NCBI GenBank assembly: GCA_008360975.2
Contig: CM039182.1
Location: forward strand, 20,556,324 to 20,620,323
Direction: 5' to 3'
Length of the DNA: 64,000 nucleotides
Source of the DNA: Lichenostomus cassidix
Taxonomy: Eukaryota > Chordata > Aves > Passeriformes > Meliphagidae
Shown here piece by piece: positions 29,050 through 39,274 of the stretch. Made by a program: the position numbers and the translations under genes. Position 1 is the first letter of the stretch. Each line of letters starts with the position of its first letter. Below the pieces are notes generated by a model, which made no database searches, was not told the origin of the DNA, and was given only the letters and a program-made list of their open reading frames with translations.

Positions 29050-30110
29050 CTTAGACAGAATCAGGTCAGTTGGAAGGAACCATTGGAAAACACACCAATA
29101 CCCTACTCAGTGTAAGTCCATTCAGATCCAAATGCTGAAGACAGTGGCTCCTTGGGTGGAGATTCCACAAGCTATACAGGCAATCTGTTGCAGCATTTGA
29201 CCATTCAGGGCAGACGTTTTCCCCTTGCACTGGGATGGATTTCCAATGTTCCAATGTTTTAACTTCTGGTCCCAGGCTCTTGTCCTTCCACTGTGCTGCT
29301 CTGAGAAGAGGCTGGCTCTGTCTTCTCAACAGACTCCTGTGAGGTAGTCACGCAGAAGATTACCCTTCTCTTCTTAGACAGAACAAGCACATCTTTACTT
29401 GAATCCTGTGCTACAGCTCGCAAAACACCAAAATGGCACTCTGATGCACTTGTTCCACCATGTCAATGTCTTTTCTGTGTTGGGGAGCCCAAAAATGGAC
29501 ACAACACTAGAGATGTGGTCCCACAAGTGCCAGATAAAGGGAAAGAACCACCATTTCTCTCCAGCTGCTGGCTACCCTCCTCCTAGCACATCCCATAAAG
29601 AAGCTGCCCTTCTTTGCCAGAAGTGCAGCTCACCAGTGTCTGAGTGCAGCTCACTGCCCACAAGGGCCTCAGGTCCTTTCCTACAAAGCTGCTTCCCAGC
29701 CAGCCAATGCTGCCCTGTGCTGTTGCATGGGCCATCCTTCATGTAGGACTTTGTATTTGCCTTCGGCAATTTTCCTGAGGTCCCTGACAGCCCATTTCTG
29801 GATCCTGACAAAGTTCCTTTAAACAACATTCCTGCACTCCAGTGTACTGAACAAGCTTCCCAATTTATGTATCTGCAAATAAAAAAAGGATGTGCTTGAT
29901 CCAGTCATCCAAGCTGTTACTGAGAACAAGCATGGTTGGCACCAATGCCTGAGGCAATCAACTCATACCTGGCTGCCAGGTGAGCTTTGTACCAGTGATC
30001 ACTACCTTAGAGCTCAATGGCTGAGATCATTTCCACCCATCATACTGTCTGTTTATCCAGCTCACCAGTTTGGCTGTAGGAGCACTATGTAGATTGTTTA
30101 AGGCCTTGCA
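29050..30110 (-). mobile_element. Old CR1 LINE fragment, reverse orientation
   Basis: Degenerate CR1 on the minus strand. Read along the plus strand it shows pieces of the inverted CR1 3' region and ORF2: tagagatgtggtcccacaag, then the caagggcctcaggtcctttc block, tacaaagctgcttcccagcc, and the ctgacagcccatttctggat block. Many small indels, so older than the copy at 20085-21030. Both ends are approximate. Confidence 0.75.
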
Positions 30111-31570
30111 ATACAGCTTCCATTGCTCTTAATGGCTTTAGCTAGTCATCTCATCACAGAATGGAAGGCAGATGACCCTTCCAGACCACATATAGGCACA
30201 GAGGATATATAGGTAACCTAAAGAAAGCTTATCACAGATGGGAAGTGCCCAGAGTACATAGGAAACAGTTCCACAGCAACTGTTTCTAACTGATGCAAAC
30301 TAGAAAACAAAAATAAAAATCCAGAAATCTGGGAAGCCACAACCAGTTGCCTTCTCGCCTTGCATTTGCTTCTGAAAATTTGTTGGGAAACTTCTCTTTC
30401 CCCAAGGTTTCCGCTCATTTTAAACACAATGCCCTCTGAAATTCAAAAAAACAAGTCAGGATTTTCATTTTCTCCATCAGATGTAGCAATTTCTCATGCA
30501 AATTCAACAACACTGGAAGATCAGAAGTGCAAGTTTTAGAGTATACATCCTTATCACTCATTGCCTGAAATGAGCAGATTTCCTCACTAAAATACACAAA
30601 GCTTGTTAAAAATTTTGTCATGCTAAGCCACACATTGATTTTTCTTTTCAATGTCATATGAAAAATGTTTCAAGCCAAAAACGTTTCTCTGTCGTCATGT
30701 GAGTCATCATAGCATTAAGTTACATTCACATTTCCCAATGAGCTCCTGAGTTTTGCTTTCAGTTGCACTGCTACAGAATGAATCAATCACAAAAAGAGAA
30801 GAGGAAAGCTGCACTAGGATTTCACTGTACATAGGTGATGCTGCTAAAAATATACTAATGCTGACTGCTTACGAAGATTTTTAAAGCAAAAAAATTAGTG
30901 AGGCAATGGCAGAGGCGAAAGGATTTTGAAATCCTTCCATACACACTTCGTGTAATGCTAAGTTTTGTAAAACACTATGCAAGGATGTACCATATGTCAA
31001 ATTGCAGAACAGGCTCTGACACTACCAGATTCCTACAATTTAATAACAAGCATTTAAATTTCAACCATTTCTAGTGATTCAAGTGACAAGCTGCTTCAAT
31101 ATCAGACTGTCTCCTCTGTTTTCCACAGCCAGCCATCTTAAAATGAGAGCTGCCATAATACTTTAAATTTGTCTGCTGATTATTTTTCTTAAAGCAGTGT
31201 TAGCAGCAGCAGATCTGCTATTGTGCTGAATGAGCAGGGGTTTTTTTAGCCTTAATTTTCAGGTGTTCATATATTTTTTTCTAAGAAAATGTAATACCTA
31301 AAACTACTTAGTATATTTCAAAGAAGCAGGAGGGAAGCCAGAAGAGAAGAAAAAAACACTTCTTAATAGGCTCAAGACTTTCTGGAATTGTTAGTTTTGC
31401 AAAATCCAAAGAAAACTGAATTTTTACAAAACAAGGAAGCTTGTTTATTTCCATTTAATGGCAAAATTTAAAAAAAAAAAACAAACAAAAAAACAAAACC
31501 TTTCTAATACTTGCAGTTACAGTCCATAAGGACTATGAATCATTCCAAGATTTTATTTCAGGAATAGATG

Positions 31571-31683
31571 GTTTTAACTAACAAAGGAATGTAGTGTTGA
31601 GGAAATGCTCCTATTCATCTACACAGTTTTTAACTGAAAGAGGAATGTGGTACTGAGGATATGCTCCTAATTAATCTAGACAG
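31571..31683. repeat. 56-bp imperfect tandem duplication
   Basis: Two adjacent copies, about 31571-31626 and 31627-31683. Both carry the order ttttaact, ggaatgtagt (ggaatgtggt in the second), gaggaaatgctcct (gaggatatgctcct) and a ctaga/ctaca-cag end. Diverged by several substitutions, so not recent. Confidence 0.85.
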
Positions 31684-33271
31684 TTCCAGATCACAATCAT
31701 CTCTTGAAGCTTTGATGTCTATCAACTGCTACTTAGATCAACAGGAGAGAGGTTATTGGATTTCACTTGTATTTACTCTTCTGGGGTTTTTCAAAAATAA
31801 GATAATGGGAAGAAGACAAAAATATCAGTATAACTTTGCTTGGGTAGAAATTAAAAAAAAAACCAACAAAAAAACAACAAACAAACCAACCCAAAAACTA
31901 ACAGAGTTTATATGTTCAAGAATAAAAGTTGTCAGTAAAAATGCCAACAGTATGTAAAGCAGAGACAAGTCATGGTTGTGGAAAACTGTAAATTTGAATC
32001 CTTCACTCTATGTATTACAAAGCAGATGTTCAGCTGCTATAAATCCACAAAACTCCCTGACCCTTAATTTCTTAACCACAGGAATGTGCTGAGGATTTTT
32101 TTTTTCACTGAATTTAGTCAAGCTAAGTAGCAGTACTCTAGCTATTCTAAGAACTACACCGCCCTCTATTGGGCAAAGAATTTTCATTCAAGATATGGTA
32201 AACCAGTTACTCTCAATGATCCAAACTAACCACTAGTTGCAATCTTCCAAAGATCAAGCTTGAGTGCATGATGTACACATACACAGTGCATACAAATAAG
32301 CTATACACAACTATAATGATGTATAAAATCCTATTATTTATTTTGGTGTGTTGATAATATTTTATAAAGACGAAGTAGGAATTCACCTTTTGATGAAAGA
32401 AAAGGCCATATCAACTCAATTAAGAGGTTACTCGTGAACTCCCTTTCCCTGAATTTTCTCATTTGATGGGTGCTTTTCTCAGTACTGCCCAGCATATCCT
32501 GTGAACAAACCTCTGTTACCAACACGAGTGCTCCTTTTGAATTTGATTCTTGCATTCTTCCTTACGCATTCTTAAAACGTCACAAGTCTGTGATACTTTT
32601 GAAGGTTGCATTGCAGACACAAATGTGTCACAGGCCCAAGGATCTCAGATTCTTGTACAGAAAGTACCAATATGCAAGTAGATGGGATGTTCAGCTGCCT
32701 CTGTGAAAAGGGAGGAAATAATGAATTTTAATCACAGTTTGGAAGGATACAATGTCATACAGGAAGAAATAGATTGTTGCAAGAATAAAAAAAGCAGTAA
32801 CATTTAGATTAATACTTAAGAAACAAAACAATGGTTTAGGATGGAAAATTTAAGAAAAAGGCAAGTATTATTGAACAGAAGTATTGTTGATGAAGGGGAG
32901 GTGAGAACCAGTGTGTCAGGCTTTTATAAAACAAGAGTTTGAAACAGAAAACAAAACCTGTAAAAGTAAAAAAAAGAATTCAGAGAGCAAGACACTTAAA
33001 TGGGCAAATGGTTTTGATTGCCACACTAAGAGAAGGATGTGCCTGTGCCTTTAGTACAGACCACTTTCTGAGTATCTTTGTTTTCTCCTATCAGCAATCT
33101 GAACCACCTCTTCATTCTGCATTCTTCCAACACATCACCTGCTTGGAAACAAAGCTTCCCCAAAAAAACCAACTCTTCCTCAATCTTTCCAAGATAAAAT
33201 GTAAAGCTAGTCTAAACACTTTGATGGCAGCTTCTGCAGGAAACCAGTCATTTTAGAAGACTGTAACTAAG

Positions 33272-33297
33272 TTTAGTCAAACTTCTGTTTGACTAAA
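33272..33297. repeat. Perfect 11-bp inverted repeat, 4-nt loop
   Basis: tttagtcaaac and gtttgactaaa flank ttct. It can form a tight hairpin in single-stranded DNA or RNA. No T-run terminator context or gene is attached; function unknown. Confidence 0.8.
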
Positions 33298-35204
33298 AAA
33301 ATGCATATTTAATTCTTTTAACATTTCAGTGCAATTAATATATTTCAATTCAGCTTTATTGAAATAAAAAATTCAGTCCCTTGTATCAAGTAACTTTTTA
33401 GTTTGAAATTCAGTTTGCATTACAAAAGTTGATGGATCTACATGCCTTTTATCTTTCTTTCTGTGCATTGTTACTGCTAGGAAAACTGCAATTAACCAGA
33501 GGATACTGACTCCACAGCAAGTTATTAGCCCACTGATGCTGCATTAAGCTTGTCTGAGCCACTTCTAACTAATGCCAGAGATATAGTATTACTATCACTA
33601 TGTTGGAACTTGACATTCTTAATTTAATTATACTCCTAATAGTCTTAATAATTACAGACTTTTTTTCTTGCCAATTACAATGCCATTTTCTCTCTTTTTC
33701 TCCCAAAAAATTGAAGTCCATAATCCAAAGCATTTGCTGTGAGCTACACACTGAGTAACCATGTAAGGATAATGGATGTTTAAATTTACCTGTCTCTGTA
33801 AGATCATTTTATCTGAAAATAATAGAAAACCTCAGTATGTTTTGGGAGGAAAAAGATGACTTTTCTCTTTAAACAACATGAAAATGCCATGGTAACGTGC
33901 AAAAAATGAATAAATGACTGTTTCTGAAATAGTCCGTTTTCTTCTTCCATACACTTATGAATCCTAAATGAAATGCAACAGTGAGTAGAATGTTTAAGTT
34001 CTGATGCAGCTTGCACTAGGAATATACAGGTATTCACTCACTGATGTTTATGCAAATTAGGGAGTTTTAGGTTAAGCAGTTTTAAACAGCTTACCTGAAA
34101 CGAATCTATTGTCTATAGCATTAAGACACTATATGTATTCTGTATATACACAGGAAATAATGCTTTTTTGCCTCGCTATCAAAGAAAGTTGTGATTCTGC
34201 AGAAATTCCTTCCCATTCCACAAGAATGTCAACAAGTCAGTGTCCCATTGTCTAACCTCAGAAAAAAAACAGGAATCAGCATCTCTCCCCACCACCACTT
34301 TGCCATCACTGCTACTACAATTATCTTTACCTCTTCACCGAGAACTAGTTGGAAGAATTAATGTCAGTGGCAGTCCAGAACTTACTTCTGCTGCAAGGGA
34401 CAGAGTAATCAGCATTTTCTAAGCTGGTGGCATTCATTATTCCTCAGACACAAACATGCACACGATGCAGTTTTGAGCATGACATCTGATATTAAAATTT
34501 CCTCTCAGAGATTACCCTGAGAACAAATAGTTATAGAGCACTTCATGTTGTACTATAAACAAAGTCCAGATACATTCACACGAGTAGGAAGCAGGCATCC
34601 AACCTCAACTAGGCAGACAACTAAATACTTTTGTAATTTGGTTCATGAGCATTTTCTAACTCTTGAACACCACAATGTTTCAACTTTTCAATAACATTTT
34701 CTCTATACAGAACTGATTAATAGATTGATTTTTGTTTTGTTGGGTTGAGAGGGCAGATGGACAGGGTGAGGTAATTAAAACATGGGAATAAACAGTAAAG
34801 GGAACTGCAGAAAACTTTAATACTCATTTCTACCTCCTCCAAACAATTTAGTAATACAACACCACTGCAATTCCCTTCAGATCTGTATGGACTAAGAAGC
34901 CTGCCATTAATTAATATATTTGTTTTTCCACCCACACCAATATGTAAGGCAAAGCTATCTTAGGTGTAGATGAACTTTACCAAGATTTGTCTGGCAAAAA
35001 TGTACAATGTCTGTAACTTGCACTGTCTGTCAACAGTTCATAGCATTAAACCCATAAATTCTCAATTAATAAAAAAACTTTCATGAACAGGTTTAATCCT
35101 TAAAAAATATGTTAAATAAACCAGACAGGACTGCACACATACAGAGTATATGCTTATGTTCTTTACCTACTCTTTCTGTCTAGTGGAAAACTGTTCTACC
35201 AACT

Positions 35205-35249
35205 GTTCTGTTTGTCACAGTATGGTCAACATACTGCGACCAACAGAAT
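35205..35249. repeat. Imperfect 20-bp inverted repeat, 5-nt loop
   Basis: Left arm gttctgtttgtcacagtatg, loop gtcaa, right arm catactgcgaccaacagaat. 17 of 20 positions pair as Watson-Crick, and one more can pair as G-U on either strand. Too short for a usual microRNA precursor unless the stem extends, which the flanks do not support. Confidence 0.75.
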
Positions 35250-36731
35250 CAAGCTAACCTAAGTGAGTTTGGATTAGAGATTAGAAGACAGAGAACAGTA
35301 TTTGTTACGTTTTCCTAAAACTCCAAACCCACCACACCAGCCTTTCACAAAGAAATAAAAGTGCACCTTAAGTCACCAAATCAACCACATGATGGCAGTC
35401 CAACACTAAAAAAAAAGGGAAAAAAACCTTGCATTTAATCAAAACTACTCAAAAAAGTAGTTTAAAATCTATGCATATTATTCAGAATATAACCGAACAA
35501 TGTTGCAGAGCGGTAATTTTCAATCTTTCTCTTTTTACACACCTCTAAATACTTTAAGGACTTCAAGACCCAATATGCAGATAAATCTGCTGTTTATCTT
35601 CCATGAAGCCCTGACTTCATTGAACAGTTTTTACATCCCAGAGTCCACAGAAAAAAAGATTTTAAGACCATTTTCATAATTTTAGAAAAAAACTATTTTC
35701 ATGTAGTAGTACGCAGATTTGCATTCTCTTTGTTCAGCGTTCTGACTCGAATCCACTCACGTTTATTTCTGAAATACAGCATAGATATCAACCTGCTATT
35801 AGACACAACTGACATGCAGTTTCTCCTAACAAATCTTCCTGTCCAAATTTTTGGTAGGCATATGCAACGTATCACTAGCTTATGAATGTCCAACACTAAT
35901 AAGAAACTGGCGACATCCAGAGTCTGAACAATTTGGATTCAGTGTTGTTTGTTACAGCTGATACACAGTTTGCTTTTCACCATTTGTATTAGTGAAGTTG
36001 ATGATTTCAGTGATGTTTCATAGTATTTCCAAAATAATTTCCCAAAGCTTTTCCTAACCAGCACATGGCAGATTGTTCTAGTTGGCATATATCCCAAAAA
36101 TTGCTCCCTTGATCCTAGATTAATTAATTTTTATTTGTCTATATTGAATTCCATGTGCTGTACACCAACCAAATCAAGATGAGCCTCATCACTTTACATC
36201 TTGTGTCTCTCACTACTGTCTTTGCTTTTGCCAGTATTGTGAATAACTCTGAAAATGTGTTTTCTTCTATTCAATTATATGGATCAAATCAGCAATATCA
36301 GAGTTCACATCAGTTGCTGGTGAGAGCATTTTTACACAACACAAGGCGTTAGCTGCAAACCTGTCACTGCTACACAAAAATACTGCTATTGCACTGAAAT
36401 GCGGCTATTTGTCATTCTAACTCTGATCAGAAATATAGATTTACTTTTATACTGTGATGTTACAGCAGGAGTATCAGCTGCTAGCTCACCTGCAGGTCTG
36501 TAATCACAGATTTGAAGCTGATAAACATTCTTCCACTGTATGGTGAGAAAGTAAACCTGTTGCACTTTCATCTAGAGCACATTAAACTGCAGGACCTCTT
36601 CTGCCTCACAGTTTTTCAGGTTGTGACTCAGCTTTCCTTATATTTGGAAAAGTTTCACTGTGAATACCTGTTTGTACCGATGAAATCAAAGGGCATGCTC
36701 AGTCTAATTAACTTGCTTTCCACAATCACCA

Positions 36732-37160
36732 GAGTCATAGAATCATTTAGGCTGGACAAGACCTCCAAGATCAAGTCCAACCTTTGATCACCACCTTGTT
36801 AACTAGTCCATTGCACTGAGTGGCACGTCCAGCTATTTCCTGAACACCTCTAGGCATGGTGATTCCACCACCTTCCCGGGCAGTCCATTCCAATGTTTGA
36901 TGACCCCCTCCATAAAGAAATTCTTCCTGATGTCCAACTCAAACCTATCCTGGTGCAGCTTGAGACTATGTCCTCTAACCCTGTTGCTGGCTGCCTGGGA
37001 AAGAGCCCACCCCCGCCATGGCTACAGCCTCCTGTAGAGAGTGATAAGGTCCATCCTGAGCCTCCTCTTTTCCAGGCTAAACAACCCCAGCTCCCTCAGC
37101 CACTCTTCATGACTTACTCTCTAAACCCTTCACCAGCTTCATTGTCCTTCTGTGGACACA
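36732..37160 (-). mobile_element. CR1 LINE 3' fragment, reverse orientation
   Basis: Good minus-strand CR1 match. It starts at the inverted tail (gtcatagaatcatttaggct), then the gtccattccaatgtttgatg block, ataaagaaattcttcctgat, cctctaaccctgttgctggc, and ends at ccttctgtggac. Length about 430 bp, 5'-truncated, no ORF left. Confidence 0.9.
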
Positions 37161-38149
37161 CACAGTGTTTTTCCTGAAGTGATGATCCAGTGCACTGGAG
37201 ATGGAAATGGAGGAGATTTTCTAGCCTTTTGGTGCTTCTGGGTGGTGCCACACAACTCCTCTGCCATACAGCAGTGGCCATCACCCCACTGCAGGTTCAG
37301 CATCCTTGTTTTACATTGCCTTCTCCCCTCTGTTATCCACTTGTCTACTGAATTGTTTTTCAGCTTGCACCCTTAGCATCCATGACAATATAGGTTTTCT
37401 CTCTTACAACAAGCCCAGGAACTTGAAGAGATGGGCTAAAACTTGCACTTCTTTTCTCTACCTTGTAAAGCCTTCCTATCAATGGATATAGTCTGAAATT
37501 CATTGAGCTGACTTAGACTTGCACCATTGCACCATTTTGGAAACTACTTCTCTGAAGTACTTCAAATGTATTTACGACAATACACTTCAAAATAAATGTG
37601 CTTTGGTATTTTCCTCCTGCTCATGGAATGCTTACAATTTCAAGTCAGGTATACCCCGTATTAAACTCAAAGTACGACAACAAAATTTACTTTTTACTGC
37701 ACTATTGATTCAAAAGACACATAAACTAGCAACATAATGGCCTTTGTACGTACAGAGCTTGATTTTGTTGTTATGATGCCTTTAATTCTAATTAAATTCT
37801 TCTCCATTGTTTGAAGTTCTTTATGCTAAAAATCAAAAATGTCCATTATATTTGCATTATTTATTCAAATCCAGAATCCATTCTGTTAATCGATATTGAA
37901 GGAATTGATGACTTGTCAGTAATTATTCAGAAAATGCTTAACTGTGCATATACTTGAAAATGTTTAAAATCAGAAGTACAAGCACCCCATCTTCTGATCA
38001 ATTCATGGTATGACATGTCAGAAAGCTCAGAAACACGCTTGATATTGGCTATTTTCATATTTGATTCAGAATGATTGCACATGTAACATCCTCAATATGT
38101 GCTCAGTCTTCATAAAGCATTAAATGGATGATGAAAGACAAGAAACTAA
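37161..38149. other. Intergenic DNA without recognised gene
   Basis: Unique sequence between two CR1 fragments. Nothing recognisable as an exon or RNA gene. Confidence 0.6.
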
Positions 38150-38568
38150 TGGAGAGGGTCCAGTGGTGGGCCACAAAATTCATTAATGGACTGGAGCATT
38201 TCTCTTATGAGGAGAGACTGCTGGACCTGGGCCTATGCAGTCTAGACTAGACTAAGAAGAAATTTTATTAATGCATACACACATCTCAAAGGTGGGTGCC
38301 AAGAGGATGGTGCCAGGCTCTTTTCAGGGTTGCCCAGCGACACGATGAGGAGCAATGGCCATAAACTAAAACACAGGAAGTTCTGCCTCAACATGAAGCA
38401 GAACTTGTTTACATTGAGGGTGGCAGAGCACTGGCACAGGCTGCCAGGGGGGTGATGGAGTCATCCCCTGGGAACACTCAAAACCCACCTGGATGCGTCC
38501 CTGTGTCACCTGCTCCAGCCGACTGCCTTAGCAGGGGCTTGAACAAGATGATCTAGAGATTATCACAA
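38150..38568 (+). mobile_element. CR1 LINE 3' fragment (older, outer copy)
   Basis: Sense-orientation CR1: gagggtccagtggtgggcca, tcttatgaggagagactgct, then the gaagttctgcctcaacatga and ggtggcagagcactggcaca blocks, then ttgaacaagatgatctagag. The CR1 tail normally follows directly; here it appears to resume only at about 38798-38848, after another CR1 piece. Confidence 0.88.
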
Positions 38569-38797
38569 GGGAAATTCAGATTAGATTATCGGAAAAATCT
38601 TCTCCACCGTTCGGGTGGTCAGGCATTGGAACGGATTACCGAGGAAGTGGCGGAGTCACCATGCCTGGAGGTGTCTAACAGGTGTCTACATCTGCCAGGT
38701 GACGTGGTTTAGGTGACACAGTGGCAGTGCTGGATCACGGTTGGGACTTGAAGCTCTTAACGGTCCCTTCCAACCTCGATGATTCAATACTCTAATT
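38569..38797 (+). mobile_element. CR1 LINE 3' end, probably inserted in the outer CR1
   Basis: A second CR1 3' terminus: attagattatcggaaaaatc, then gtggtcaggcattggaacgg, a ggcggagtcaccatgcctgg block and ggtcccttccaacctcgatg. About ten CpGs survive, many more than in the other CR1 copies of the window, either because it is younger or because it sits on the unmethylated shore of the CpG island. Confidence 0.8.
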
Positions 38798-38848
38798 CCA
38801 TCTCCAGCGGTCCCTCCAACCCTACCGGTTCCGCGATTCTGTTTCTGT
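38798..38848 (+). mobile_element. Separated 3' tail of the outer CR1
   Basis: cagcggtccctccaacccta plus an altered attctatg-type tail (gcgattctgtttctgtg). It continues the CR1 consensus from the point where the copy at 38150-38568 stops. A third independent CR1 tail is the alternative reading. Confidence 0.6.
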
Positions 38849-39118
38849 GAAGGGGGCTGGCACAGCACGCAGCTCCATTTCAGCTGCACACCCCAGGAAG
38901 AATTCCAAGAGCGAATACACAACAGCTCGATCTGGGGACCTTTCAGCTCGAGAGGCTTTTCCCTCACACACGCCCTCCGCCCGCCACCCCTCAGAGCAGC
39001 GCGCTCCCCACACGCCCCGCGGAAGCAGCGAGGCCTGCCGGGAAGCGGAAGGGCCGCCCGGCCTGCCCGCCCCGCCCCGCCCGCGCGGCCCGCCCCGCCC
39101 TCCCTGCCCTGCGCAGGG

Positions 39119-39145
39119 GCCGCCGGAGCCGCCGGAGCCGCCGCG
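39119..39145 (+). repeat. Three 9-bp tandem units in MINDY3 5' UTR
   Basis: gccgccgga occurs twice in a row, followed by the variant gccgccgcg, 33 bases before the ATG. It would lie in the 5' UTR if transcription starts upstream. GC-only repeats of this kind are prone to length change. Confidence 0.8.
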
Positions 39146-39177
39146 CCCGCCCGGCCCGGGGCCGCCGCCGCCCCGCC

Positions 39178-39274
39178 ATGTCCGAGGCGGGCCAGGAGCT
39201 CGTCCACCTGGTGTGGGGCAAGAAGGCCGGGCCCCGCGGGCTGGCCGACACCATCTTCTGCCGCTGGGCGCAAG
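39178..39274 (+). CDS. MINDY3: MINDY3 exon 1 (coding part)
   Basis: Encodes residues 1-32 plus the first base of Gly33. It begins at the ATG in context ccgccATGt and reads MSEAGQELVHLVWGKKAG through IFCRWAQ. The donor is g|gtactc at 39275, phase 1. Human MINDY3 starts in a closely similar way (MSE..EL..LVWG, then DTIFCRW), which fixes this start; the bird copy has one extra residue in this exon. It sits inside the CpG island. Open reading past the donor is only GC-rich intron. Confidence 0.95.

Larger units (their letters stand above)
30111..36731. other. Intergenic DNA without recognised gene
   Basis: Unique AT-rich sequence with A-rich tracts at about 31468-31500 and 31850-31900, a tandem duplication at 31571-31683 and two strong inverted repeats at 33272-33297 and 35205-35249. 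No coding exon recognised. Confidence 0.6.

Noticed and set aside
35205..35249. microRNA gene at the imperfect hairpin
   Set aside because: The stem is only about 20 bp and does not extend into the flanks, shorter than a usual precursor; kept only as an observation.
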